Of a stretch of 44,934 nucleotides of DNA, positions 35,749 through 44,283 are shown one piece after another. The notes beneath the pieces were generated by a model. That model made no database searches, was not told the origin of the DNA, and was given only the letters and a program-made list of their open reading frames with translations. The stretch is from Oceanospirillum sp964342385 (GTDB taxonomy: Bacteria; Pseudomonadota; Gammaproteobacteria; Pseudomonadales; Halomonadaceae). How positions within the stretch are numbered: the stretch's first letter is position 1; each line of letters opens with the position of its first letter. Position numbers and translations under genes: made by a program. The DNA is taken from contig CAYFGP010000032.1 in the NCBI GenBank assembly GCA_964342385.1, positions 1 through 44,934 on the forward strand, given 5' to 3'.

Positions 35749-35813
35749 ATGAAGCAGGAGCCACAGATAATGAACCCATTTAACACATCCTGACACGATG
35801 CCACTGAGGCATT

Positions 35814-35841
35814 AATTCAGAGGCTTACTGTGCTCTGAATT
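35814..35841. other. Hairpin AATTCAGAG / CTCTGAATT
   Basis: Perfect 9-bp arms with a 10-nt loop, 66 bp after dctM and 52 bp before the ferredoxin gene. No T tract follows, so it may be an mRNA processing site between the transporter and catechol genes. Confidence 0.45.
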
Positions 35842-35892
35842 CTAAGTCAAAGCTAAATCAAACAACCAAACGCTCTTTCTATGGAGAGTGCT

Positions 35893-36240
35893 ATGACGAG
35901 TACTTTGAAGGTTCACCGAATTACGGTGAGCAATCGAAATACCGGATTCCTGTGCCCGGAAAACAAGACTTTGCTGCTTGGCATGGAGCAAAACGCCGCT
36001 AAATGCATCGATGTGGGCTGCCGTGGTGGCGGTTGTGGTGTGTGCAAGATCCGCATTATCAGTGGTGATTACGACTGTAAAGTGATGAGCAAGGCACAGG
36101 TCACAGAACAGGAACAACAAGCGGGTTATGCCTTGGCATGCCGGGTATTCCCACGCAGTGAGATGGTGATTGAGTCGGATTGTTTTAAGGCAACAACGTC
36201 TGAAATAACCGCTATATCAGCGTCTTCCCAAAACCAGTAA
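35893..36240 (+). CDS. xylT: XylT-like 2Fe-2S ferredoxin
   Basis: A 115-residue chloroplast-type ferredoxin with Cys43-x4-Cys48-x2-Cys51 and Cys83 as cluster ligands. It lies directly upstream of catechol 2,3-dioxygenase, the position of XylT/NahT-type ferredoxins, which re-reduce the oxidised active-site iron of that enzyme. ATG 35893 follows GGAGAG; 35881 is an alternative. The basic, Cys-rich loop before Cys48 (CRGGG) fits the family. Confidence 0.88.
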   Translation: MTSTLKVHRITVSNRNTGFLCPENKTLLLGMEQNAAKCIDVGCRGGGCGVCKIRIISGDYDCKVMSKAQVTEQEQQAGYALACRVFPRSEMVIESDCFKATTSEITAISASSQNQ

Positions 36241-36336
36241 AGCAAGAGAAAAAGGGCTGGGTTGCTACCTGATAAACCAGGGACTAAATCACAGCTACTA
36301 AGCCCGCACTAACAAAAACAAAATGAGGACAGAATC

Positions 36337-37260
36337 ATGAAAAAAGGTGTAATGCGTCCGGGTCATGTGCAAATCCGGGTATTAGATGTTGAGGAAGCAC
36401 TGAAACACTACCGCGACCTATTGGGTCTGATTGAGATGGACCGAGACAGTCAGGGCCGTGTGTATCTGAAAGGCTGGACAGAGGTGGATAAGTTCTCGGT
36501 TGTCCTGCGTCAGGCTGATGCACCGGGAATGGACTTTATGGGCTTTAAGGTACTGAACGATGAGGTACTGGTAAGCCTGGAGCAGGAACTGAAAGAGTAT
36601 GGCGTAGCGGTAGAAAAGATCCCTGCGGATGAACTGAACAGCTGCGGTCGTCGTATCCGTTTCACGGCACCGTCGGGCCATAACTTTGAGCTGTATGCCG
36701 AGAAAGAGCAGACCGGTAAGTGGGGGCTGGAAAAAGTGAATCCAGAAGCCTGGCCGATGGATCTGAAGGGCATGAAGGCGACTCGCTTTGACCACTGTCT
36801 GCTTTACGGTACTGATATCAAAAGTACCTATGCATTGTTCCGCGATGTCTTAGGTTTCGACCTGGCTGAGCAGGTGGTTGATCCTGAGGGTAATAAAGCG
36901 GCGGTGTTCTTAACGGCCAGTATGAAAGCCCATGATGTGGCCTTTATCGAATGCCCTGAGCCAGGCAAGTTCCATCATGCGTCGTTCTTCCTGGAAACTT
37001 GGGAGGATGTGCTGCGCGCCGCTGACCTGATCTCCATGACAGATACCTCGCTGGATATCGGTCCAACCCGTCACGGCCTGACCCACGGTAAAACCATCTA
37101 CTTCTTTGATCCATCCGGTAACCGCTCAGAAGTGTTCTGTGGTGGTGACTACCACTACCCCGACCATGAGCCAGTGACCTGGAAAGCAGAAGACCTAGGT
37201 AAAGCGATCTTCTATCACGACAGGGTGCTGAATGAGCGTTTCCTGACGGTGCTGACTTAA
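36337..37260 (+). CDS. xylE: Catechol 2,3-dioxygenase (extradiol)
   Basis: A 307-residue extradiol dioxygenase of the XylE/DmpB class, the same length as Pseudomonas XylE and collinear with it. The iron ligands fall at the same numbers: His153, His214 and Glu265. It begins MKKGVMRPGHVQIRVLD and ends NERFLTVLT. It opens catechol to 2-hydroxymuconic semialdehyde. The semialdehyde dehydrogenase follows, after a 13-bp hairpin. Confidence 0.97.
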   Translation: MKKGVMRPGHVQIRVLDVEEALKHYRDLLGLIEMDRDSQGRVYLKGWTEVDKFSVVLRQADAPGMDFMGFKVLNDEVLVSLEQELKEYGVAVEKIPADELNSCGRRIRFTAPSGHNFELYAEKEQTGKWGLEKVNPEAWPMDLKGMKATRFDHCLLYGTDIKSTYALFRDVLGFDLAEQVVDPEGNKAAVFLTASMKAHDVAFIECPEPGKFHHASFFLETWEDVLRAADLISMTDTSLDIGPTRHGLTHGKTIYFFDPSGNRSEVFCGGDYHYPDHEPVTWKAEDLGKAIFYHDRVLNERFLTVLT

Positions 37261-37291
37261 AACTAACGAAGCTAACTCAATAAATTCAAAA

Positions 37292-37322
37292 GAGAAAATT
37301 GTGGCTGTCCCACAATTTTCTC
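37292..37322. other. 13-bp perfect hairpin between C23O and dehydrogenase genes
   Basis: GAGAAAATTGTGG and its complement flank a 5-nt loop (CTGTC) 31 bp after the C23O stop. T residues lie inside the stem rather than after it. It may be a processing or stabilising hairpin that keeps C23O mRNA abundant. Confidence 0.55.
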
Positions 37323-37360
37323 CCACTGCATATCAATGCCCATACTGCTAAGGCGTAATG

Positions 37361-38821
37361 ATGAAAGAGTTTAAGAACTTTATTAATGGTGAGTTTGTTA
37401 CTGCTAGTAGCGGTAAAACCTTTAATAACTATAACCCGGTTGATAACAGCCTGATTGGTCAGGTCCATGAAGCTGGACAACCGGAAGTGGCCGCTGCGGT
37501 TGCTGCGGCAAAAGCAGCGATGAAAGGCCCCTGGGGTCAGATGACTCAGGCCGAACGTATTAAGTTACTGGATAAAGTCGCTGATCGTATTAATGAGCGT
37601 TTTGATGAGTTTTTAAAAGCGGAATGCCAAGACACCGGCAAGCCGGAAAAAATCGCATCTCATATTGATATTCCTCGTGGTGCGGCAAACTTTAAAGCCT
37701 TTTCTGAAACCCTGGCCAACCATCCAACCGAGGCTTTTAAGCTGGATACACCGGACGGTAAAGGCGCACTGAATTATGGTCATCGCAGCCCGAAAGGTGT
37801 GGTTGCGGTGATCAGCCCATGGAACCTGCCGCTACTGTTAATGACCTGGAAAGTCGGCCCTGCGCTGGCCTGTGGTAATACCGTAGTGGTGAAGCCTTCC
37901 GAAGAAACTCCGGCCACCGCCACCTTACTGGGTAAGGTGATGAATGAGTGTGGCGTACCTGCGGGTGTTTATAACGTCGTGCACGGTTTTGGCCCGGATT
38001 CAGCGGGTGCTTACCTGACCGAACACCCTGATGTTGATGCCATCACCTTTACCGGTGAGACCAAAACCGGTGAAGTCATTATGCGTGCGGCCTCTGTTGG
38101 TCTACGCAATATCTCCCTGGAGTGTGGCGGTAAAAACCCAGGCATTGTTTTTGCCGATTGTGATCTGGATAAGGCCATTGAAGGCACCATGCGCTCTGCT
38201 TTTGTCAACTGTGGTCAGGTCTGCCTGGGTACTGAACGTGTTTATGTTGAGCGTCCTATCTTCGATGCCTTTGTTCAGCGCCTGAAAGAAGGTGTTGAGC
38301 AGCTGAAACTGGGTCGTCCTGAAGATTCCAGTGTGGATTTTGGCCCATTAGTGAGCCAGGAGCACAAAGAGAAAGTCCTGTCCTATTACCGTCTGGCTGT
38401 TGAAGAGGGTGCAACCGTGGTGATCGGTGGTGGTACACCGGATATGCCAGACGATCTGAAAGCCGGTGCCTGGATTGAGCCTACCATCTGGACCGGACTC
38501 TCCGATGATGCCCGCGTTGTGAATGAAGAGATCTTTGGCCCTTGCTGCCATATCCGCCCGTTTGACACTGAAGAAGAAGTGATCGCCCTGGCCAACGATA
38601 CCCGTTACGGCCTGTCTGCCACCATCTGGACCGAAAATGTTTCCCGTGCCAGCCGTGTTGCTGAAGCGATGGAAGCAGGTATCACCTGGGTAAACAGCTG
38701 GTTCCTGCGTGACCTGCGTACTGCTTTTGGCGGTGCCAAAGAGTCCGGTATTGGCCGCGAAGGTGGGGTACACGGCTTAGAGTTTTACACCGAGTTAAAG
38801 AATATCTGTATCAAGCTGTGA
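37361..38821 (+). CDS. xylG: 2-hydroxymuconic semialdehyde dehydrogenase
   Basis: A 486-residue aldehyde dehydrogenase, the same size as XylG/DmpC. The general base Glu254 lies in LECGGKNPG and catalytic Cys288 in GQVCLG; the C-terminus ends FYTELKNICIKL as in its relatives. It oxidises the ring-fission product to 4-oxalocrotonate with NAD+. Two ATGs in tandem; the second (37361) has the better spacing to AAGG. Confidence 0.94.
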   Translation: MKEFKNFINGEFVTASSGKTFNNYNPVDNSLIGQVHEAGQPEVAAAVAAAKAAMKGPWGQMTQAERIKLLDKVADRINERFDEFLKAECQDTGKPEKIASHIDIPRGAANFKAFSETLANHPTEAFKLDTPDGKGALNYGHRSPKGVVAVISPWNLPLLLMTWKVGPALACGNTVVVKPSEETPATATLLGKVMNECGVPAGVYNVVHGFGPDSAGAYLTEHPDVDAITFTGETKTGEVIMRAASVGLRNISLECGGKNPGIVFADCDLDKAIEGTMRSAFVNCGQVCLGTERVYVERPIFDAFVQRLKEGVEQLKLGRPEDSSVDFGPLVSQEHKEKVLSYYRLAVEEGATVVIGGGTPDMPDDLKAGAWIEPTIWTGLSDDARVVNEEIFGPCCHIRPFDTEEEVIALANDTRYGLSATIWTENVSRASRVAEAMEAGITWVNSWFLRDLRTAFGGAKESGIGREGGVHGLEFYTELKNICIKL

Positions 38822-39000
38822 CATTCCACAGGAAGCACAGGAAATAGCACTCTTATCGTAAATGAGTCGAAGTGAGGCTTGTGTAGGCTTGTGAGAAAGG
38901 GCGTAGAGCAGCAGCACGTTTAATTAAAAGTGCCGAAATAAAAACTGCGAAACCCAACACTTGTACATGCAAGGCTCACCATATTTTCAAAGGTAGCAAT

Positions 39001-39786
39001 ATGAACCAAGAACAAATTATTGCCTGTGGTGATGAGCTGTATCAGGCATTAACCAAGCGGGAAACCATCCGTCCATTAACCGAACGTTTTAGTGATCTGA
39101 CTATTGATGATGCTTACCACATCTCATTAAGAATGCTGGAGCGTCGGGTTGAAGCCGGTGAGCGTGTGATCGGCAAAAAGATCGGTGTGACCTCGAAAGC
39201 GGTGCAAAACATGTTGAATGTGCGCCAGCCTGACTTTGGTTATCTCACCGATGCCATGGTGTTTAGCCAAGGCGAAGAGATGGCGATCAGTGAGCGTCTG
39301 ATTCAACCCAAAGCCGAGGGTGAGATCGCTTTTATCCTGAAAAAAGATCTGTCAGGCCCAGGTGTCACCGCAGCGGATGTACTGGCGGCAACCGATTGTG
39401 TCATGCCCTGTTTTGAGATAGTGGATTCTCGTATTGAAAACTGGCAGATCAAAATTGAAGACACCGTAGCCGATAACGCCTCCTGCGGTCTGTTCCTGCT
39501 GGGTGATAACGCCATTAGCCCGCGCAAAGTGGATCTGTCTACCTGCGGCATGGTGGTTGAGAAAAACGGTTCCATTATCTCCACCGGTGCTGGAGCTGCC
39601 GCCCTGGGTAGTCCTGTGAACTGCGTGGTTTGGTTGGCTAATACCCTGAGTCAGTTTGGTATCAGTCTGAAAGCGGGTGAAGTGATCCTGTCCGGTTCAT
39701 TAGTGCCATTAGAGCCTGTCACTGCTGGTGACCATATGACGGTCAGTATCGGTGGAATGGGCTCTGCATCGGTACGTTTTGTCTGA
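39001..39786 (+). CDS. dmpE: 2-oxopent-4-enoate (2-hydroxypenta-2,4-dienoate) hydratase
   Basis: A 261-residue fumarylacetoacetase-fold hydratase. MLERRVEAGERVIGKKIGVT and NVRQPDFGYLTDAM match DmpE/XylJ rather than the related decarboxylase. It adds water to give 4-hydroxy-2-oxovalerate. A paralogue, the decarboxylase, is encoded at 41854; the two enzymes form a complex in the Pseudomonas pathway. The upstream 179 bp hold only a short direct repeat (AGGCTTGTG twice). Confidence 0.93.
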   Translation: MNQEQIIACGDELYQALTKRETIRPLTERFSDLTIDDAYHISLRMLERRVEAGERVIGKKIGVTSKAVQNMLNVRQPDFGYLTDAMVFSQGEEMAISERLIQPKAEGEIAFILKKDLSGPGVTAADVLAATDCVMPCFEIVDSRIENWQIKIEDTVADNASCGLFLLGDNAISPRKVDLSTCGMVVEKNGSIISTGAGAAALGSPVNCVVWLANTLSQFGISLKAGEVILSGSLVPLEPVTAGDHMTVSIGGMGSASVRFV

Positions 39787-39899
39787 TAAATGATCGAAAA
39801 AACAAATGCTGTTTATTAATACAGTTGTTTTTGGTTTTTATAAAAAGTGAAGCTGAATCAGACAAATCAGCCCAAAGACAGGGCTGAAAAGGACAAGTT

Positions 39900-40811
39900 A
39901 TGAGTAAAAAATTAAAAGCGGCCATTATTGGTCCCGGTAACATCGGCACCGATCTACTGATCAAGATGTTGCGTTCGGAGTGGATTGAGCCCGTCTGGAT
40001 GGTGGGTATCGACCCTGAATCAGACGGCTTAAAACGTGCCCAAGAGATGGGCATTAAGACCACCGCAGAAGGCGTGGATGGTCTGTTAGATCATGTGGTC
40101 GCCGATGATATTCGTATCGCATTTGATGCGACATCTGCCTATGTCCACGCTGAGAACAGCCGCAAACTGAATGAGCTGGGTGTGCTGATGGTGGATCTGA
40201 CACCCGCAGCTATCGGCCCTTACTGCGTACCTCCGGTTAACTTGCATGAGCACACCAAAAACCTGGAGATGAACGTCAATATGGTGACCTGTGGTGGTCA
40301 GGCCACGATTCCTATGGTGGCGGCGGTATCTCAGGTTCAGGCGGTGGAATACGGTGAAATTATCGCCACGGTGTCTTCCCGCTCCGCAGGTCCGGGTACC
40401 CGTAAGAATATCGATGAATTTACTCGCACTACCGCCGGTGCTGTTGAGAAGGTGGGCGGCGCAGATAAGGGTAAAGCGATCATTATTATCAATCCGGCTG
40501 AGCCTCCGCTGGTGATGCGCGATACCGTGCACTGCCTGACTAAAGAAGCCCCAGATGAAGCGGCCATTACCGAATCAGTGCACCAGATGATTAAGCAGGT
40601 ACAGAGATATGTACCGGGTTATCGCCTGGTAAACGGTCCTGTGTTTGATGGCAATCGTGTATCTATCTTCCTGGAAGTGGAAGGTTTAGGGGACTATTTA
40701 CCGAAATATGCCGGTAATCTGGACATTATGACCGCTGCAGGCCTGCGTACTGCCGAGATGTTTGCTGAGGAAGCACACAACGGCTCAATTCAACTGTCGC
40801 AACGGGGCTAA
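39900..40811 (+). CDS. dmpF: Acetaldehyde dehydrogenase (acylating)
   Basis: A 303-residue enzyme with a Rossmann motif GPGNIGTDLL near residue 11 and the catalytic Cys131 in MVTCGGQATIP, as in DmpF/XylQ/MhpF. It converts acetaldehyde to acetyl-CoA, receiving it through a channel from the aldolase encoded 14 bp downstream. Confidence 0.95.
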   Translation: MSKKLKAAIIGPGNIGTDLLIKMLRSEWIEPVWMVGIDPESDGLKRAQEMGIKTTAEGVDGLLDHVVADDIRIAFDATSAYVHAENSRKLNELGVLMVDLTPAAIGPYCVPPVNLHEHTKNLEMNVNMVTCGGQATIPMVAAVSQVQAVEYGEIIATVSSRSAGPGTRKNIDEFTRTTAGAVEKVGGADKGKAIIIINPAEPPLVMRDTVHCLTKEAPDEAAITESVHQMIKQVQRYVPGYRLVNGPVFDGNRVSIFLEVEGLGDYLPKYAGNLDIMTAAGLRTAEMFAEEAHNGSIQLSQRG

Positions 40812-40825
40812 CAGGAGGAAAAGCT

Positions 40826-41854
40826 ATGAATTTAAGAGATAAGAAAGTTGTCCTCCACGATATGAGTCTGCGTGATGGCATGCATGCCAAACGTCATCAG
40901 ATCTCACTGGAGGCTATGGTTGATATCGCTACGGGTTTGGATGAAGCGGGCATGCCGCTGATTGAAGTGACTCATGGCGATGGTTTGGGTGGTTCATCAG
41001 TGAACTATGGTTTCCCGGCCCATAGCGACGAAGAGTATCTGAGTGCCGTGATTCCCAAGATGAAACAGGCCAAGGTATCGGCACTGCTGCTGCCAGGTAT
41101 CGGCACAGTGGATCATCTGCGTATGGCAAAAGATCATGGGGTGAGCACTATTCGTGTGGCGACTCACTGTACCGAAGCAGATGTTGCCGAGCAGCATATA
41201 GGTCTGTCCGCCAAGCTGGGTCTGGATACCGTGGGCTTTCTGATGATGGCCCATATGACCACCCCCGAGCAGCTATTAACTCAAGCCAAGCTGATGCAAT
41301 CCTACGGGGCTAACTGCATCTACTGTACCGATTCTGCCGGTTATATGTTGCCGGAAGAGGTCAGCGAAAAAGTAGCTCTGCTACGGGCTGAGCTGAATCC
41401 GTCTACTGAAATCGGTTTCCACGGTCACCACAATATGGGCATGGCTATCGCCAACTCACTGGCCGCTGTTGAAGCCGGTGCGGTGCGGATTGATGGTTCT
41501 GTTGCCGGCCTGGGTGCCGGTGCCGGTAATACACCGCTGGAGGTGTTTGTTGCGGTACTGGAGCGTATGCAGGCGGATCACGGCATCGATCTCTACAAGA
41601 TTATGGATGTGGCCGAAGATCGGGTGGTGCCTATGATGGACCAGCCGATTAGGGTGGACCGTGATGCATTGACACTGGGTTATGCCGGTGTTTACAGCTC
41701 CTTCCTGTTATTCGCCAAACGTGCCGAAGCCAAATACGGCATTCAAGCCCGTGACCTGCTGGTAGAGCTGGGTCGTCGCGGCACTGTCGGCGGACAGGAA
41801 GATATGATCGAAGATTTAGCGTTAACCATGGCAAAAGAGAAGGGGTTGGTCTAA
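40826..41854 (+). CDS. dmpG: 4-hydroxy-2-oxovalerate aldolase
   Basis: A 342-residue HMGL-type TIM barrel: LRDGMHAKRHQ at the N-terminus and GFHGHHNMG with the metal-binding His pair. It splits 4-hydroxy-2-oxovalerate to pyruvate and acetaldehyde and works as a complex with DmpF. AGGAGGAAAAGCTATG gives a strong start. The stop overlaps the next ATG (TAATG). Confidence 0.95.
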   Translation: MNLRDKKVVLHDMSLRDGMHAKRHQISLEAMVDIATGLDEAGMPLIEVTHGDGLGGSSVNYGFPAHSDEEYLSAVIPKMKQAKVSALLLPGIGTVDHLRMAKDHGVSTIRVATHCTEADVAEQHIGLSAKLGLDTVGFLMMAHMTTPEQLLTQAKLMQSYGANCIYCTDSAGYMLPEEVSEKVALLRAELNPSTEIGFHGHHNMGMAIANSLAAVEAGAVRIDGSVAGLGAGAGNTPLEVFVAVLERMQADHGIDLYKIMDVAEDRVVPMMDQPIRVDRDALTLGYAGVYSSFLLFAKRAEAKYGIQARDLLVELGRRGTVGGQEDMIEDLALTMAKEKGLV

Positions 41855-42645
41855 TGGGACAGTTAACACAAACACAAATTGAATCACTGGCGGAACATCT
41901 GGAAAACGCTGAGTTAGAAGCCCGTGAAGTGATTAAGATCACCGACGATTACCCGGAAATGACTTACGAAGACGCCTTTGATATTCAATGGGAGATTCGT
42001 CGTCGTAAAGAAGCCCGTGGCAACAAAATTGTCGGCATGAAGATGGGCCTGACCTCCTGGGCCAAGATGTCCCAAATGGGTGTAGAGCACCCTTGCTACG
42101 GCTTCCTTGCGGATTATTTCTCCGTGCCGGAAGGTGGTGAGATTAAGTATGATGAGTTGATCCATCCAAAAATCGAAGCCGAACTGGCCTTTGTCACCAA
42201 AGCTCCGTTAAAGGGCCCAGGTGTACATATCGGTGATGTGCTGCGCGCGACCGATTTTGTTATGCCTGCGGTGGAAGTGATCGACTCTCGCTATAAAGAC
42301 TTCAAGTTTGATCTGAAAAGTGTGATTGCGGACAACTCCTCGTCGACGCGTTTTATCACAGGTGGCCGTATGGCAGATGTGAATGATCTGGATCTGAAGA
42401 ATCTGGGTGTGGTGATGGAAGTGAACGGCGAAGTGGTTGAGACAGGAGCGGGTGCTGCGGTACTGGGCCATCCTGCGGCTTCTGTTGCCATGCTGGCCAA
42501 TATGCTGGGTGAGCGTGGTGAAGAGCTACCAGCGGGTTCCTTTGTCATGATCGGTGCGATTACCGCAGCGGTACAGGTCAACAAAGGAGATTCCTTCTGT
42601 GTGCGCTACCAGGATCTGGGCACTATTTCAGGCAAATTCGTTTAG
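41854..42645 (+). CDS. dmpH: 4-oxalocrotonate decarboxylase
   Basis: A 263-residue paralogue of the hydratase. IRRRKEARGNKIVGMKMGLT, MSQMGVEHPCYGFLADYF and IADNSSSTRFITGG are diagnostic of DmpH/XylI. It decarboxylates 2-oxo-hex-3-enedioate to 2-oxopent-4-enoate. It begins on the last base of the aldolase stop, so translation is coupled. Confidence 0.94.
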   Translation: MGQLTQTQIESLAEHLENAELEAREVIKITDDYPEMTYEDAFDIQWEIRRRKEARGNKIVGMKMGLTSWAKMSQMGVEHPCYGFLADYFSVPEGGEIKYDELIHPKIEAELAFVTKAPLKGPGVHIGDVLRATDFVMPAVEVIDSRYKDFKFDLKSVIADNSSSTRFITGGRMADVNDLDLKNLGVVMEVNGEVVETGAGAAVLGHPAASVAMLANMLGERGEELPAGSFVMIGAITAAVQVNKGDSFCVRYQDLGTISGKFV

Positions 42646-42657
42646 GAGGGCATCACC

Positions 42658-42849
42658 ATGCCAGTGGTACAAATTAGCATGATGGAAGGCCGCACGGATG
42701 AGCAGAAGACAGCGCTGATTCGCCAGGTAACCGATGCGGTAATGAGCTCTATTGATTCACCAGAAGAAAATGTACGTGTACTGATCAATGAGATACCGAA
42801 GAAAAACTTTGGTATTGGCGGTACACCGGCGGATCGGCTGGGGCGTTAA
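42658..42849 (+). CDS. xylH: 4-oxalocrotonate tautomerase
   Basis: A 63-residue tautomerase; after removal of Met the N-terminal Pro is the catalytic base. MPVVQISMMEGRTDEQKT and FGIGGTPADRLGR follow the DmpI/XylH pattern, with Arg in the positions of Arg11 and Arg39. It converts enol to keto 4-oxalocrotonate, between dehydrogenase and decarboxylase. GGAGGG precedes the ATG. Confidence 0.95.
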   Translation: MPVVQISMMEGRTDEQKTALIRQVTDAVMSSIDSPEENVRVLINEIPKKNFGIGGTPADRLGR

Positions 42850-42868
42850 GCCCCGCTGTATCCATACA

Positions 42869-42951
42869 CACTGACACAAACGTATTTCGATATCATTTGG
42901 CTAAAGGCCGAACAATGAAGCATCGCCTAAAGAGAAACGTTTGTGTCAGTG
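42869..42951. repeat. 83-bp element with 15-bp perfect inverted ends
   Basis: CACTGACACAAACGT (42869-42883) and its exact complement (42937-42951) surround 53 bp. It lies between the tautomerase and iacG, where the split iacG joins the cluster. It could be a hairpin, an operator or a small non-autonomous mobile element; no target duplication is clear. Confidence 0.55.
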
Positions 42952-42982
42952 CTTAAGTGTCAAAGAATAAAAGGTGATTCCA

Positions 42983-43912
42983 ATGAGTGAACAAACATTT
43001 GACGCAAGAGATTTCCGTCGCGCGTTATCTCAGTTTCCAACCGGTGTAACCGTTATTACCACCCTGGATGCTGAAGGTCAGCCGGTGGGTGTGACGGCCA
43101 GCAGTTTTAACTCGGTGTCCATGGATCCGGCGCTGATTCTGTGGAGCATCGATAAAGGTGCGTACAGCTTAGCGGCCTTTGATCATTCTCAGCATTTTGC
43201 TGTCAACGTGTTGGGCCGTGATCAGATCGCAACCTCTAATCAGTTTGCCAGCCGTGGTGAAGATAAGTTTAAAGGTATTGAGTACAGCCAGGGTTTGGGT
43301 GGCAGCCCGTTGTTAAAAGAGTATGCCGCACAGTTTGAGTGTAAAACCTGGGCGATGTATGACGGTGGTGATCACCTGATCCTGGTAGGGCAGGTGATGG
43401 ATTACCGTTATAACGATGCGGTCTCGCCGCTAGTATTTGCCCGTGGCAGTTATGCGGTTTCTTACCCTCATTACGATACGGCAAAAAATGAGTCAGATGC
43501 CGGTCTGTCGGAAGGCTTCCTGGGCGGCTACTTACTGTATCTGTTAAGAGAGAGCTACAACCAGTTTAGTTCTGAGCTTTATCCCAAGCTGATGCAGGCT
43601 TGCAAGGTGACTCCAGAGGAGTGGCGTATCCTGTCGATTTTGTCGGATAAGGGCGCCATGTCCGTGGATGAGTTAGCCCCTCTTCTGATGCAGCCCGGTG
43701 TTGAACTGTCGCAAACTGCAGACTGGATGCTCAATAAAGGCTGGGTACAGAATTCAGGAAATAGTGTGATCAGCTTATCTGATGAGGGTAAAGCCCTGGC
43801 GGAACAGTTGGTCGGCATTGCAAAAAGCCATGAAGCTGATGTGTTGGGCAAGCTTTCTCAGGAGCAAGCCGAGCTATTAAAGCAGAGCTTACAGATCATC
43901 TTAAACGGCTGA
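42983..43912 (+). CDS. iacG: IacG-like flavin reductase with C-terminal MarR-like domain
   Basis: A 309-residue protein. Residues 1-~165 are a flavin reductase domain (FPTGVTVITTLDAEGQPVGV, VGVTASSFNSVSMDPALILW, HFAVNVL). Residues ~180-309 look like a winged-helix MarR domain (ACKVTPEEWRILSILSDKGAMSVDELAPLL and a final helix). The same fusion is known in the C1 reductase of Acinetobacter 4-hydroxyphenylacetate hydroxylase, where the extra domain senses the substrate. It should feed reduced flavin to IacA. I chose ATG 42983 over GTG 42974. Confidence 0.88.
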   Translation: MSEQTFDARDFRRALSQFPTGVTVITTLDAEGQPVGVTASSFNSVSMDPALILWSIDKGAYSLAAFDHSQHFAVNVLGRDQIATSNQFASRGEDKFKGIEYSQGLGGSPLLKEYAAQFECKTWAMYDGGDHLILVGQVMDYRYNDAVSPLVFARGSYAVSYPHYDTAKNESDAGLSEGFLGGYLLYLLRESYNQFSSELYPKLMQACKVTPEEWRILSILSDKGAMSVDELAPLLMQPGVELSQTADWMLNKGWVQNSGNSVISLSDEGKALAEQLVGIAKSHEADVLGKLSQEQAELLKQSLQIILNG

Positions 43913-44283
43913 TGGTTTAGCTAATAGCTTATGAGCACGGCAGTTTCTTATAGAGACATTTTTGTTTAGGTAATTTGTCCTTGTTTACGCCTAAGCAAGA
44001 GTGGAGTCAGAGAAAATCTAACGAAACACAAGCTTTTGACACTTTCCGAAAATACTTGTGTTTCGTAGCTCCTGGTCATTTTCTGCCCAATGGTGCTTGG
44101 GGTTATTAGATCATAGCCACTCAGACCTGCTTTTGTTTAGGCACTTTTTGCGCTTTATTCACCCTGCTCTGATATCAAGAGACTTCAAGGGAATGATATT
44201 AGCTCTGCATAAACCCTTACCTTTAACCCCGTGAAACCCGATACAAAATTAACTAAAAAAACAGATTAGCCCGAGGAAACAAT
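43913..44283. other. 371-bp region after iacG with 12-bp inverted repeat
   Basis: ACGAAACACAAG (44021-44032) and CTTGTGTTTCGT (44055-44066) form a perfect stem around 22 nt, without a T tract, at the end of the catabolic cluster. The rest holds the leader of the haemoglobin gene. No ORF seen. Confidence 0.5.

Noticed and set aside
41854..42645. Second hydratase gene rather than decarboxylase
   Set aside because: The IRRRKEARGNKIVG and SSTRFITGG stretches are those of 4-oxalocrotonate decarboxylase; the hydratase signature is in the gene at 39001.
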